Assembly (NCBI GenBank): GCA_963969395.1
Contig: OZ017798.1
Location: 13,818,173-13,882,172 of the forward strand
DNA: 64,000 bases
From: Pseudoscleropodium purum
Lineage: Eukaryota > Streptophyta > Bryopsida > Hypnales > Brachytheciaceae
Direction: 5' to 3'
The translations under genes were made by a program, and so were the position numbers. Every line of letters starts with the position of its first letter. Positions within the stretch are counted from its first letter, which is position 1. The notes beneath the pieces are model-generated. The model ran no database searches. It saw nothing but the letters and a program-made list of their open reading frames with translations, and was not told the DNA's origin. Shown here one piece after another: positions 1 through 13,677 of the stretch.

Positions 1-3000
1 ATAGTTCAAAGGAATGTTGCTTTGGTCAGTGACGGATTTAAGTACACCTTCATGAGCCATGGTGTTTCTTCTAACAAGGCAACTTGGTCAAAGGGAACTT
101 GGCACTTGAAATCACCTTCAATAATTTCTCCAAGTAGATGCACTATCACTTCTTGAGCCACAAATAGAGCAAAAAATAGCAACACAACTAGTCATGAAGC
201 AATATTTATATTCAACCTTGCTGAATTGCAACGTCATTTAGAAGAACAAGCCATATTTGCAACAAATGTACACAATGTAGTCAATGTCTTATCAAAAAAT
301 GAATCTATCCTAGTGAGCTTGCCAACCAAAGCTTTTAGCTTGTCTTTTGTAGGAAGTAGTTCAAGAGTATGTATTAATAAGAAAAGGTTTTCTAAATCTT
401 CAAAACAATCACCAAGAAATCAATTTTTTGAAGACTCCTAAACATTTTTGAAAAAAAGACATTTTGAATCATTGACAGAATACAAAAAAAGAATAATTCT
501 AAGTGATTGGAGATGTTAAAAAAATTCATTTTTTTAATAAGAATGATTTTGCTCCTTTGCAAGAAATTGTACTTCTAATTCAACCACTAGCTGTAAACCA
601 ACGAGCAAATATGAAGATTTTGCAAGAGGATCTATCTTTCTCTCGAAAAAGGGTGGACAACAATGATGGGCCTCAAACAACTAGAGCAACAAAAGTATTT
701 GGTCCTTTGGAGCTTGCTATTCAAGAAGTGAAGAAGTCATCTACAAGTCATAAAGATGCATCTATGGGTGTTGTTGGAGATGTTTCTATAATAAAAAATT
801 ACAAGTAATTTGGCAATTAGAGCACATACTACAGAAGGAAAAAAACAACCAATATTTATATCTACAAAATTTTCTTCTCTGCATGCATCAAGCTCTAAAA
901 ATGAGCTCCACGGTAATAACATTTATATGCAATATAATAAGAGTACCAAAAGTGGTGCTACTAGCAATCAAACAACTAAAAAATCTCCTATTAACTTAGA
1001 ATTAGTTAAATCTGAATTTGATGCAAACCTCAAACTCAAGCTAAAAAATATTATGGCAAGGCTACATCCAAAAATATTAAAAGTGGAGTCCCATGCATGC
1101 CTTATGCAATCTTTCTTATGTCTCAATTTTATGGCATATAGTGTGAAGAAAACATTAATCTTATTCAATTTTTCTTATTAATTTATAAACTTACCTTCAA
1201 TCCTCCAAAAATTCAATTATTTCATTTAGAAAACAAATGTTCATATATTTAAAGGTCTATTGAATTTTGTATTGCTTAAACATAATGGAGTCAAGTCTCA
1301 TGGAGAAATTACAAGTTTAGTTGGAGCCTCTAAACAACATATAGGAGCAAGTGAAGCAGATATGATTATATGAACCATATTAGTAGATCAAAGGCAGTCA
1401 AGGAAAATATTGGGGCATGTTAAATATATGAAGCTCCACCTAGAATCAAGACAAGCATTCACAATTGTCTTACAACTCCGAAAGTTGAAGAATTGCAACT
1501 AAAAAGTCAAAAGATAAGACCACCAAAGTTGAATCTTGAGGTATGCCAAAAGTTTGAATCTACAAGTATAGACTCAAAAAGAATCTATGAACAAGAAGTA
1601 TGCACAAGTAATGTAGATTTGCACAAATTTAAGAGTAGAACAAACCCTTTTGAAGTTGAATATGTTGATGCATGGCAGACTTTTGTTGTTGGTGTCAATA
1701 GCTCAAATAGGCCTCATAATCATCAAGAATGGGTAAATGGGATAGACATGCAACTTCAAAGTTGTAAGTCAAAACTATACATGAATGCTATTGAAAACTT
1801 GGATCAAACCCCTAAGCAACAAGCACTTGTTAGTAATGCAAACTTGCGAGAGACAATCAACAAAATGATTTTATTGAAGCAAAAATATAACACATGCAAG
1901 ATTCTAATTTTACTAGGTATATTGTCTTATGTAGAGTTATTTTATTCTTAAATTACATGGATGTTCCAGTTTATAGAAAATTTCCAAAAATCCTATTAGT
2001 AGAGAAGGTGTACTTCCAAAAAACTTCCAAATAGAAAAAAAAGACAATTTCAACAATCCCATGTACTATCTATTGTATTTTGGTCTAGCTAGTGCTTGTG
2101 ATTTATTCTAAAGTACCTTAAAAATAAAAAAATAAAAAAACAAAAATGTATTCAGTATCTATACCTACACAAACATTATATTTGACGAAGATCAAACATA
2201 GAATAATTCCCTAAATAAATAAGTTAACTAAAAATTGTGCAAAATCTCAAGTAAAAAAATACTTTAATATTTTTATATTTTAAAATATAAAACTATATTT
2301 ATGAAATTTATGAAAATTCTATGGAGATGTTTATGCATCAAAAGCTTCACCAAAACATTATTTATCCATCTTTGAAAATGCATACTATAAGAAGCTTAAT
2401 TTTTCAATTTTTGCAAAATATAGGATTATATTTTTAGTATTTTTTTGTAAGAAGAATAAGTGCAATTTAAGGGCAGCACTTCTAAATTTCAAAATCAAAT
2501 TCTTTAAAGTAGTAGGTTAATGCTTAGTAATTTTTACCTCTAAAACCATAAGTGTGATGTAGTTTCAAAAATCAATATTTGTAACAATTAAATTTAGGAA
2601 ATTTTTTGTGACATAAGTATAAAATGGTCTAATTCAGCTTTATCATGAATTTTAACTACATTGAATCAAATGATATTTCCAAAACTATATTTGAAAAATA
2701 TTTTAACAAGCATAGTGTAGTAGGAAATCATTAGGAAAATTCTGAGGCTCATATAGGACTACTAGTTCTACACTGTTGTAGTGCAATCATAGAAAAAATT
2801 ATTTTTTATTTTTAAAAATTTAGAATCTGACATGGCACAAAATGACTACTTTTTTAATATTTTTATTTTTTCTGTAATTGCAATGCAAGGGTGCCAGAAA
2901 TAAAAATCTTTCAACCTTTTGCAAGCCTCAAAATTTTTCTAATGTAGTATAGTTATTTTGTGCAATTGCTTGAGATCATAAAGTTTCTAAATTACTAAGA

Positions 3001-3045
3001 TTGACATGCTAAGTTCTTTGGTTTGGGACTTAAATGTAATATTGA
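1..3045. other. AT-rich region with short unassigned ORFs
   Basis: No gene can be supported here. Several short plus-strand open stretches occur (226-441, 503-808, 810-1181 and 1493-1951, the last 152 codons, polar and Lys/Asn-rich). They lie upstream of the dead DYRK gene and on its strand, so some could be worn N-terminal exons of that gene or of a transposable element; I recognise no domain. From 1,950 to 3,045 the DNA is AT-rich with frequent stops in all frames. Confidence 0.4.
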
Positions 3046-3585
3046 TTGGTATTTGCAGAGATCTTGGAGATGAAATCAGACAAACCATTGAAAGATAAAC
3101 ATCTATTTATGTGCAAGGAACAAACTCTCAAATTACCTACTGAAAAGCCTCGAGGTCAAGCTTTCTTCATTGAGGGAAATGTATTGCAAGCTTCTCTTGG
3201 CAAAACACTAAAACAAAAGTTAATTGATGGATCCTTATCTCTTAATTCCCAAACTAATGAAAAAGTAACCATTGTTTGCCCCATTTGTGGGTATTGTATT
3301 GAAGGGATAGTTCACTTTTTAATTAAATGTATAGGATATCGATCAGCTAGAGAAGCATTGTTCCAAAAAATTGCAAAATTTGTGCCTCTAGGGCTTTTTG
3401 AAGAGTTTGGTATATTGAGATCTGTTGCAAAGGCTAGTGCCTTTATTAGCAATGTATTTTGGGGTGTATATAGTGATGAGATTGACATTTTTGTGCAAGG
3501 TTTTCTTCAAGAAATTTGGAGAGTTAGAGATTACATTTCAAAACTCATATTTGAAGGTACTAGTTCACCACTACTTATTATTTAG
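3046..3585 (+). pseudogene. Fragment resembling a LINE reverse-transcriptase zinc-binding region
   Basis: An open frame of 179 codons whose middle reads CPICGYCIEGIVHFLIKC, a C-x2-C-x9-H-x4-C arrangement followed by YRSAREALF. This pattern is typical of the zinc-binding segment downstream of non-LTR reverse transcriptases (zf-RVT-like), where a His-Phe-Leu-x2-Cys block is followed by an Arg and a Leu-Phe helix. No polymerase motif (such as YADD) lies upstream, so at most the C-terminal end of a LINE-type ORF is present. The open frame begins just after an AG at a possible splice acceptor, so it could instead be an exon captured by the neighbouring kinase gene. The family call rests on a short motif only. 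Confidence 0.35.
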
Positions 3586-4758
3586 TATTGTAGATTTATT
3601 AATATTTTATAATTAATATTTGTATTTTGAATTCATATTGCACCAAGAATTTTATACCAAAATTTATAAAGATTTCAACAAGTGAGAGTTTTTGTATGAG
3701 CTAAAAGATAGTCAATGATTTACAAGGTTTCGTGGTAATTCTATAAAAACTTCAACACCTCATATAGTGAGTACATCTTATCTTGCATCCATTGATATAA
3801 AATGTGACTATATATTATTCAAGCTCTTGACTTGTATTCTCTCTAGTTTTGCTAAATCAAATTATTTATGGAGATTAGTTTTAATTATATATATATAATT
3901 CTATCTTGTTGTACAATTTTTTTAAATTTTGTATTATATTTAGTATCCTTATTGGTAATTCTAAAATATTTCTATCTCCATTTTAATTTAATACCTTAAA
4001 GAACTTATTGTTGATTCATTAGATTAAAAGTTAATTGAAATCATTGTAACTTGCAAATTGAAGTCTTTTGCACCTTAATTGTTCAATTGTAGTACAATTT
4101 TTCTAGCTTGTTTAGTATTAGTATAATCTTCTAAACTCAAGTTGTAAATTTATAATTATAGAATTGCTAAATATATGCAATTATTTTCTTTCTTATAAAT
4201 TTTATATTTCAATAGGTTGTTGTTTATAATTGTTCATTAAATCATTTTGACTTCTATTTTTTGCTCAATTTCATAGGTCTTCTAAAGATGTAATTTTTTA
4301 TCATCTTACTAACAAACTTTGAATAGCTCTTATGTAGACTATGTGTAATCATTATAATCTTTACAAAAGTTTATCAAAGTTCAAAATTGTGATGTTTGAA
4401 TTGGGCAGGAACCAAGTGATACAACTTCAAAAATTGTGCATATAGGAAGAAGTAGCAAGTCTCTTAAAAAGCCGATTGCAACATGTCTTCTTGACAATTG
4501 TGAAGTGGTGAGAACAAAACATTGTTTTTAATGTAAACTTTCAGTTGAAATGTGTCAATTTCTTAATGCAAGATTTGTTATTTTGTATTTTGATGAACTA
4601 CAGAAGCTTCTTAATTTGAGTCTTGAGAATATTGTAGAGATTATAATATTAATATTTTATAACTTGTTCAAAAAATTGATACATCTAAATTAGCTACCAC
4701 AAACATTGGCGTATGTGGTACATCTGAGACTACTTTCCTCTCTATGATTTCTTTTTTT

Positions 4759-5091
4759 CAAGTATGAGCAATAAGAAATTACCGAATTTACCGAGTTTTG
4801 GTTGTGAATTTGCAACCAACACAAACCATTTTGAAGTGAAAATGTTTCGCAATTCTTTACATAGTAGATACCACCTAATTTGAAGTTTGAAGTTTGTTGT
4901 ATATACTTATCATGCAAAAATCATTAGTAATTTCTACATTCTTTGTTGGGGCATGCTCTAGACTGTTGTTATCAAAGTTGTCATTTAAATTCTATTAATG
5001 AATATGTATGCACAAATAATGGTACACTATTTCTTAGACAATGCAAACAAAGTTTGACCAAGTATGAGCAATAAGAAATTACCGAATTTAC
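4759..5091. repeat. Exact 33-bp direct repeat, 300 bp apart
   Basis: The 33-bp block at 4759-4791, beginning CAAGTATGAGCAATAAGAAA, recurs identically at 5059-5091 in the same orientation. It sits in the gap between two exon-like blocks of the dead DYRK gene. The copies are identical although the gene around them is heavily mutated, so the duplication should be young relative to the decay. Confidence 0.85.
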
Positions 5092-6490
5092 TGATATCTA
5101 TTTCCTTGGTCTTGAAAGTCAAAAGATTCAAGCTTCTAATATCCCCAATGAAAATAACTATGGTGAATTTGATTTGTTTTTCTCATAGGCTTAACTACTA
5201 CATATGTCAAAGTGATAAAAATTAAGCAAAATCATTATGTTGGTTCAATAATTACAAGCTATGATGATGAGAGAGGAGATTATTTGGCAAAAAAGTGCGA
5301 CCAATTGGCATATAGGTACGAGGTGTTGGAGATCTTGGGAAGAGGTAGCTTTGGGCAAGTACTCAAATGCAATGATCACAAATACAAGGTGATGTGTGCA
5401 ATGAAGATAATATGCAATAAAAGACACTTCCACCAACAAGCTATTGTAGAGGTTAAGATCCTTGAATACTTGTGAGATAAGGTGTAATTTGGAACCACTT
5501 TGATATTGTTGTCATTTTTGCTTTAAAGAAATTGAATTTAAAAAATATGAAATGAAGAGTCTTGTAATATGATTACTATTGGTACCACTAAAATTTAAAA
5601 GTTTTAATGAAGTTGCATGCATATTTTAGAAAACATCTTTATATTATTAGCCTACTCTTGTAGATAATTATAAAATCATAAAAATGAATTTGTACAGGAT
5701 TTGATTTTAGCATATAGATATTAATTGCAAAATTTGAACACTATATGTGTAATTGGTTAATGTTGGAAGTAGGAAGTAAGATAGAATGTATAAAATCTCT
5801 AACACAAAGGAATGACTATGAAAGGTAAGGTGTGGTTGAGCAGGCATTGGAAGAGCTCATTAGTACTAATACTATCAATATATTTGAATCATTTCAATTC
5901 CGCGGTCATCTTGGTATTACCTTTCTGTTGTATGACATTTTTCTTTACAAATTAATCAAACGCAACAATTTTTAGGTACAATATCTTTTTCATCTTTATT
6001 TCTAAATGAAAATGCATAAATTAAAAAAATTCAGCTCTATAATAATGGATTTGGATTCTACAATCATGATTCTATAAAAATCTTGAATAGAATTGAACCT
6101 CATGAAATCATTAGTATAAATTGCACGGTATGAATTTGCCTTTTGTAAAGAACTTTGCTATCCAATTGCTAGATTCTTTGTGATTTTTGCACAAGTTGCA
6201 TGTGATATATTCCAATTTGAAACTTGAAAACATTTTATTACAACAAGCTGAATCGTCAAAAATTGTAGTTATTGACTTTAGATCAAGCTGCTTCACCCAT
6301 CAAAAAGGTTCAATCTATGTCAACATAAAATACTAGTCATTAATTGATTTATATGGATATACAAATGCTATTCAATTCTTTTTAATTTGGATATAAATTT
6401 TATTTTCATTCAAACAAATTATTGAATGTATTGTGCAATTTACACCTATATACAAAGTCGATTTTATCGTTCACCTGAAGTAATTTTAGA

Positions 6491-8616
6491 TACTATTTGT
6501 AGTATATTTTTCGGAATCTAATCTTATTTAACTAAATCCGAGTTCGAACACCAGGGAATGAACTATGTAAGGTTAGTGTAATATATTCAAAGGTCACAAT
6601 GTACAAATTTGCAAACTCCAGAGTCTTATTCGCTCTTAATTCCACTAATACCCAAGGTATCACTCAAGTTGTCCATTAGTAGATGCTATTGACTGATGTA
6701 TGCAGTCACAGTCCTATCTAGTGTGCTACTGGCTCGTGGCAATAGTTCTGGGACAATAGTTCAATGTGGACTGACTTGTAGTGAATGTATGTGCAATGCA
6801 GGATTTAGACTTTAATACAACCCACTATAATACTTTGAAAATAGTACAAATATATGTATTCAATATTTCAAAACAAATTAGAATTAAAGGTTTGGAAAGA
6901 CTTACAATAAGTCACCTCAAGGCTCTAGGACAATATGGCCAATATCAAGGGTTAGCAACTACCTACAATACACAAAATCCAAACTTACAACATGTATATG
7001 CAATTTTCAATACAACACTCTAATAACATTGATGTAAAACAAATAATAAATTCCTAACTCTAATTCTAACTCTCAAATGGATCGATTCCAAACCAAGGGT
7101 ATGGCCCTTTGGGCCGTTCGAAAAATTTTGATCTTTATTTTAATTTGTTTTATCAGTCACCAATTAGGTCAAAACGTGCAAAATGTTATACCTCCCCAAA
7201 ACCATGGATAACGACCCTATGACCGTATTCCAGAACCCAAAACCGTAGTACCCAGTTGATACCCGCGCTCGATACCCGGTATTCGATTGAGTATGACCAA
7301 CAGGTTCTCAACCTTTGGGATTTCAATCGACAGGGCCTACTCCGACTTCGAGTTGCGATTACTTTGCGCAGCGCACTTGGTACCGATTTGGTTGAGGAAT
7401 TTCACAAAATTCTCACACGATTACGATTCTGTTGCACTTGGTAAACTCGTGATCACATAGATTTTCCAAATTCGGTCCAATTCTCAAACATTGGGCTTCA
7501 CAAAATTCCCAAATCCCTAATCTCACCCCAGTTTTACAAACGACCAAATTTGAAGAAATTTCTCGAACTCAGACGCACTTCAGCAACGATTACCATTTCT
7601 CAATGCTCTTGATCGATCTAACCCAATCAATCATTCACATCGCTCACAAAAATTGATTTCGAAATTTTTTTCTTTTTACCGGACCGGTCAGCATCGCAAC
7701 TGGTTCAATGTTCATTAATTTTGGGATGTCGCATCTTCTCGTGATTCAATCACTTCAATCTCTCACCTGCAGCAATCGGATTCTCCAAAATCTTTCCAAT
7801 TTCCTCTTTCACCGCAGCCAATTTCCCCACTGTGACCACCAAACTGGTCATCCTCACAGTCACGCCGACCATAGCCGAATGCTCTCCATTCCAAATTCAA
7901 CTTCAGTATCTTCGATTCTTTGCCCACACAGATTCAAAAATCATAGAACACTCAGACTAACACACGATCCTCCACAATCCAAGTAATTTCACCACAACAC
8001 GCACAGACTCAATTTTCATACAACACAAATGCACAATTTACACAAACTCAACCTTTTATTGCAAATATACAGTTCTGTGTACAAAGATTACAGCACTAAA
8101 AGAACAACTCTACAATCTACATTGATTCTGCACTGTGTGAGGGGAGAAGAATCGGAGAGAGAGTGAGTTTAAAGGCAGGAGGAAGGGGTAATCGGAAGCG
8201 AGAAGACTACACAAACACCGCTCCCAATCACACCTGCAATTCCATCTTTCTCCTTGTTTTCTTTTCCTTATTTCTTTCTTTTTCTTTTTCTTTATTGATT
8301 TTCCTTTATCTTTATCTTTTCTTTTGCCTTTTGCTTTAATCTTTATTTTTTCCCTCTTTGACTATTATACTAATTATAACTAAAATGTCTTTGAACTTTT
8401 TCCAAACTTTTAACAAACAAAAATAGAATACTTTTTATACTAAATATTAGTTACAAAGTAAAATAATGTATATAAAGTCTTTAAAAATCGAAAAAGTACT
8501 ACAAAAATTTAAAGTACTAGACTACACTACTCATCTTGTTAGATCTTATATAATGGCATATATATATAAATGTGACATAGATTTATAAAGGAGTCTTGAT
8601 GCATGTTTCATTCTAG
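6491..8616. other. Enlarged intron of the dead DYRK gene, probably containing an insertion
   Basis: The gap between the activation-loop exon and the next exon is about 2.1 kb, whereas the other gaps are 0.1-0.7 kb. The part from about 7,060 to 8,260 is less AT-rich and of higher complexity than its surroundings and ends in a long pyrimidine run (about 8,240-8,340). It carries no recognisable protein. An inserted mobile-element fragment is the simplest explanation, but I found no convincing terminal repeats. Confidence 0.4.
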
Positions 8617-9305
8617 GGAGTTGGAAGTTTATGTGGTGCAAGATTGCCATATGATACTATGATTGATATATGGAGTTTTGGGTGCATTCTTGTTGAACTA
8701 TTCTCAGGTACACATTTTCAAATTATATTTTATATGAATTCCTTGGATAAAAATTTAGTTGGAGTTTTTTTAGTCTTTACAATAATACAATTATGCTTGC
8801 TTAGGTCATCCACTATTTCTTGGAAAAGATGAATTTGAGCAACTCAATTGTATAATGGAAGTATTGGGTCTTCCACCTCAAACTATCTTTGCAAATTCAA
8901 TCCACAAGTCACAAGAAGTTATTTTTTGGTACGATGTTGATTCTTCACTCTATAAACATTACTTATTATAGATTTTGATTACATATATACAAATTTTCTG
9001 GAGTGGTAGTTCAATATGATTTACAAGAGTATTTCTCTTATTCAAAGTACCTAAAATTTTAGTATTGCTAATTGGATTATATTTGTTGTGTAGATGCTAA
9101 AAATAATCCAAAGTTTGTTCAAAATTCTAGAGGTGAAAAACAATTCCCGAGTTCCAAAGATCTAGGATGTACTATTGGTTCAAAAGATGGATTGTTTGTC
9201 TCATTTGTAGAGGCTTGTTTACAATGGGATAAAAAAATGCATTCAACACCAGAGGAACTTATGAAGCATCCATGGATGGTTGCAATGAGTTCTTTCAATT
9301 CTTGA

Positions 9306-12300
9306 CCACACTTTTATAAATGCAACTTCAAAATAGAGAATATAGTCACATCAAGCACATAAGTCAACATTTGTCATATTCACAAATTCCATTTTTCAAT
9401 CATTTTAATTGAAGTGTCTTTCATGTGGCTTTGTACAAAATTCTTTGTCACCAACTATAGCAATGTCACCAAGATAATTATCAAATTTGGATAGTTCAAG
9501 GAAAATTTGCCCTTTTGATTTCTAAACATTCTTCACTTAATGCTTCTACTTTTTACAATGTTTGGCCCACTAGAAATATTTTTTTTATCTTGATAGAATT
9601 GAAAATCTTATATGGAGAGATTTTTATCATAAATTTAAGAAAATTGGTGAGGAAGTCAAAAAAATTTGATGATGTATCTTTGTGAATTTTTTTTAATATT
9701 ATAACCTCAACAATTGGTGATATATACTTATAATCCCTGTGAAATAAATATTTGGTAGTTAGCAAGAGTTATAATTAATATGATTACATATGCTACTATC
9801 TAATCAACTAAATTGCAATGATTCAAATTAAAGCAAACAAGAATAATACAAATATGAATTGATGAATTTATTTCTTTTAGAAATTATTTTATATTCCATA
9901 AGACTAATTAATTCGATTTTTTATATTGTGGGATTGGGAAATCAAATGCCAATTTATTCATATAATCATTAGAAGGAAAGTTGGATGCTAAGACTACAAG
10001 AGTAATTGCCTTTTAGTTGCATATAAATTACACACATGAATAGTGTTCATGTGTACAATCCTAGTTAGTAAAGACAAGTCATTAAAAAATTGAATTGTAT
10101 AGGACAACATGGTAGTTTCTTATTCACTTGCTTCATCCATTGATATTGCTTGAGTGTAAGGTAAAATGGCACTTCAAAGCAAGTCAACATGACTCATAGG
10201 CTTCTTCATTCAACTTAAAATCATGTCTAGTAAGCTAATGATCTAGAGATTTATTAGCAATCGTGTATGTTATAAAATTGCTTTGCATCTATTGTGCAAC
10301 TAACATTGCCATCTCTTGTGAGTCTTGTGTATCTACTATACAACTACACTACATCTATTCAATGGCTTTTGGGTGTCCAAAAGAGATGTGGACATAATTA
10401 AATGGACACATTGTATATGTTCTTTTGGATACAACTTTTTTAATAATTATTTACAAGTTCCAATTTCCTATGACAATTTGATTATTTACAAGTAGTAAAT
10501 CCATGTTGTAAAATTTGTTGCAATTATTTACAAGTTGATTTATATGGCCCACTAATTGCGATGCAATTGCTCTTTATTCAAGTCAAGTCATGAAATTCCA
10601 TAACAATGCTTTTAGGTTAACAATTAATCAATCATTCACTAGTCATACATACATATAGTTTCAAAATACACAATTTGAACAATGAATTGTGAATGATGGC
10701 ACAACAATTACTCATAAAAGAGTAGGAACATATTAATTGACATTTGTACTCTAAACTTCAACATCAATGACTTCAAACACATCCTTAAGAGCAACATTTC
10801 GAAGCACAAAAATAATTTTGAGGTAAAGACAATTAGTGATTCCATAATCTTGGTTAGTGAAGAGGTAAATAAAAAAAGACCTCTTAAATGTAGTCCAATT
10901 TGTTTCTTAAATGTAATGAGACAAAATGGCTACTACTATTCATGCTATCATTGGTTACATACATATTGTATTTGAATACTTTCTTATATCTCTTGTTCAC
11001 TTTAGCAGGATTTATTCAAAGATTGACCAAATGTATGTGCTTCCAAAAATAATACAATGTAGATACTAGGAGAAAAGTTTTTGTCAATAAAAAGACATAC
11101 AAAGAATTTAAAATTTTAGAAATATTTTGGAACCTCTGGATTTTGATGGCCTTAGGATAATTGAAATTCCAATACAAGTTTTGGGATTTGATGTAACATT
11201 TCAAGTTTCTAACATTTCAATTTTATTAATTGGTTGCATTGTAAAAATGATTTCTAAATAGACCATTGGTAGACTAGGTTCAAGTTTTTATATTAAAAGT
11301 TTATAAAATGCCTTATTTCACATGGTCTTGGGGCATCCAAAATCCATGGCTAGAAGTAGGAATTTATAAAATTAGAAAAATCTCTGAATATTTTTGAATA
11401 TTTTAGACAAATTGTCACTTTCAACAACAAAATAATATTTAGTAGAGATTTTTTGTTTTGGGCTCACATTTCTATGCTCCACATTCCACACTCTATGTTT
11501 ATATACTAGCTTCATAGGGAGTTTTTAGAAACATTTTGAAGCTTCACAACAAACTACGTACTAAATAGCCTAATAATTTACTTCCAAAAGGCATGTAAAT
11601 GAATGAAGAGGACATTTAGTCAAGAGAATCTTACATATACTAAAGTGGGCACCCAAAAATGCATCGTTGACCCTATACTTCCATCTTTACTTTGTGTACA
11701 TCTCCAAAATCAAATATATACCTATGTGGAAGAAATTGTTGTAGAACTAAATTTTTTTCCTTTATAACTATTGCATACGGTTTCCAAATGTCATGTTCTT
11801 TGTTGCATTGGAACTTACTTCCTTTCAAGTGACAACAAGAAGTATGAAAAATTGACCAATGTAATAATAGTAACTAGGCACATAAGCAAAAAATGGAGAT
11901 TTGGGGAGTATCTGCCTTAGAGATGATACTAGATTTTTGGTAGTGAATTTTCATTACACATTGTGCAAGGCATCTGAGCCCTTCATTTTTCTAAGTTAGG
12001 CCAAGTAGGGTTTTTTTCAAACAACATAAAGGACCAGTAGAAAATAGTTCTATGTAAGGAAGTCCAATTGCATTATCAACCCCTGAGCACCTAGAGCAAA
12101 TTTTGTGAAATTTAGACCTTTCTAACTTCAATCCGCTCAAGCTTTCTCCCAAGAAGAGATTCACATAATCCAACCATACCAATTGGTAGTCAAGAGAGAC
12201 GTGGAGGTGTGGAGAAAAAGATACATCCTTTGACCATACTACTCAAAATATTATAGTAGTTAAACAAGAATGTTTTTCAATTTGGAGAGACTAGATTTTG

Positions 12301-13269
12301 GCCTCTTGGGCACTTAGGGGTTAAGTACTTATAATAATACTTTAGATGTCTTTATATTAACCTCTAAAGGACCAACTTGGTGATTTAGGCAACATAGCAA
12401 TTTTAGGCATGTTGTTGTGATTGTCAATTAGCATATATTTGGCCCAAATTTTGATAGAAGGTGGGTAGCATATTTCTTTATTGTGTGGATGTATTTGAAT
12501 ACAACAGTCAAAAGTTATGTCCTAAAATGTTACTTTTTTGCAAAAAGGTAGTTTAGGCAGATTAAAAAATCACTTTTTTCAGAAATAAAAATTTCAAATT
12601 GGTTTTCTAGAATTACATATATGTGGAAAGCTTTGAGTCATTCCATTTTGATCAATAAGTAAAAACTTATGAGGATTTTTTTTGTGGGTAGTTATGGATT
12701 CTCTACTCTAATATAAACTTTGAAGTCCTTTTATCTTATCCAATTTTCAATATTTGTGGAAAAAACAAAATCATAGGATGTACATTGTTTATTACAACAT
12801 TTCAATTCCATTGGGATTGGCATTTTTCAATTTCATAATTAAATTCTTAACAATTTAGTATTTTTAATCATTTTCTACTACTAACTACTTATTATTTTTT
12901 TCTTGTATATTAAACAATTCCAAATAATATAAAAAATTTCAAGCATGTGGTCAACTTATTCAGAAAAAAGAATCCAAACAAGCACCACCATTTTAGACAT
13001 TTTTTTTTTATAGAAAAGTGAGTTGGTGAATTGCAGCTGCTATGTTTTTCACAGGGCCCAAAAAAAGATTTATGTGAATGAAAACACTAATATTTGCCAG
13101 TCCATAGTAGAATTCTCTGAAAATTTTCCATGTCTTCTCTAACTAGTCTAATACAAGATCCTATGCTACATTTGTTAAAAGAATTTTCTTCAAAGTTTTT
13201 GTACTTGTCCTAGAAATGGCAGTTTGAGGGCATTTTTGGTTAAAATATAGTCAAAGAACTTAAGGGGTT
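9306..13269. other. AT-rich intergenic DNA
   Basis: No gene supported; all open frames are short and without recognisable motifs. Near 12,300-12,320 is a block GGGCACTTAGGGGTTAAG that resembles the terminal sequence of the TIR repeat family described at 50,514-51,117. A similar block is at about 13,258-13,272. The rest shows nothing I can name. Confidence 0.5.
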
Positions 13270-13410
13270 AAGACAAAAAATTTGGCCACTTGTCACATTG
13301 TTGGCTTTGCTGCATATGCCAATTTTGGGAGGGAAAACAATAGAGAGGTCAAGATTTGGAGGTTGAACGAATTTTATCTCAAAATAAAAATGCTCAAAAT
13401 CACTCAAACC
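13270..13410. mobile_element. Degenerate relative of the 128-bp hAT MITE
   Basis: The interior, from about 13,298 to 13,360 (GGCTTTGCTGCATATGCCAA and then AGAGAGGTCAAGATTTGG), aligns by eye with the interior of the hAT-type MITE at 32,664-32,791 (GGCTTCACTACAAAGGCCAG, then AGAGAGGTCAGATTTCTG). Minus-strand conceptual translations of the two also align (PPKIGICSKA against PPKTGLCSEA). The terminal repeats are worn away here, so the limits are approximate. Confidence 0.5.
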
Positions 13411-13677
13411 ACTACAATAGAGTCCCATGATCTCCTAGCCCCAGATGAAATGCCTAATCCACCAGCTTCTATTAGCCTTCTTGGAGTCACTGAGCTATTA
13501 GTAGAGAGTAGTCTTCTAGCTCATTTGAAGTATTGCTGTTTGATTATTTGTGAATGCATTTGGAAGCGGAAAATGGTTGTACTAAAACATGTAAAATTTT
13601 GGAGAAATTTTGGATTTGTGCAAGCTCAACGTTGTACTACAATGACAATTTCCAAGTCAAAAATTACAATGGGACAA

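Larger units (their letters stand above)
4409..9305 (+). pseudogene. Decayed DYRK-type dual-specificity protein kinase gene
   Basis: Exon-like blocks follow DYRK domain order. 4409-4507: possible N-terminal exon, 33 codons. 5189-5481: YDDERGDY, then [19 protein letters not shown] with glycine loop and AMKII lysine. About 5864-5975: INIFESFQFRGHL. About 6114-6307: catalytic loop and DFG region. 6439-6489: YTYIQSRFYRSPEVIL with the DYRK Y-x-Y activation motif. About 8617-8707: DTMIDIWSFGCILVELFSG. 8805-8928: GHPLFLGKDEFEQL. 9094-9305: C-lobe end, stop at 9305. It is inactive: TGA interrupts the frame at 5473-5475 and again in the catalytic-loop exon (near 6178-6180); the HCD-type loop reads YSN; DFG reads DFR; the acceptor before 6439 is AA and the donor at 6490 is AT; the conserved C-lobe Arg is His (DKKMHSTP); and the last two exons do not join in phase. 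Nearly all changes are C-to-T or G-to-A. DYRK family is secure; the subfamily is not. Confidence 0.85.
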
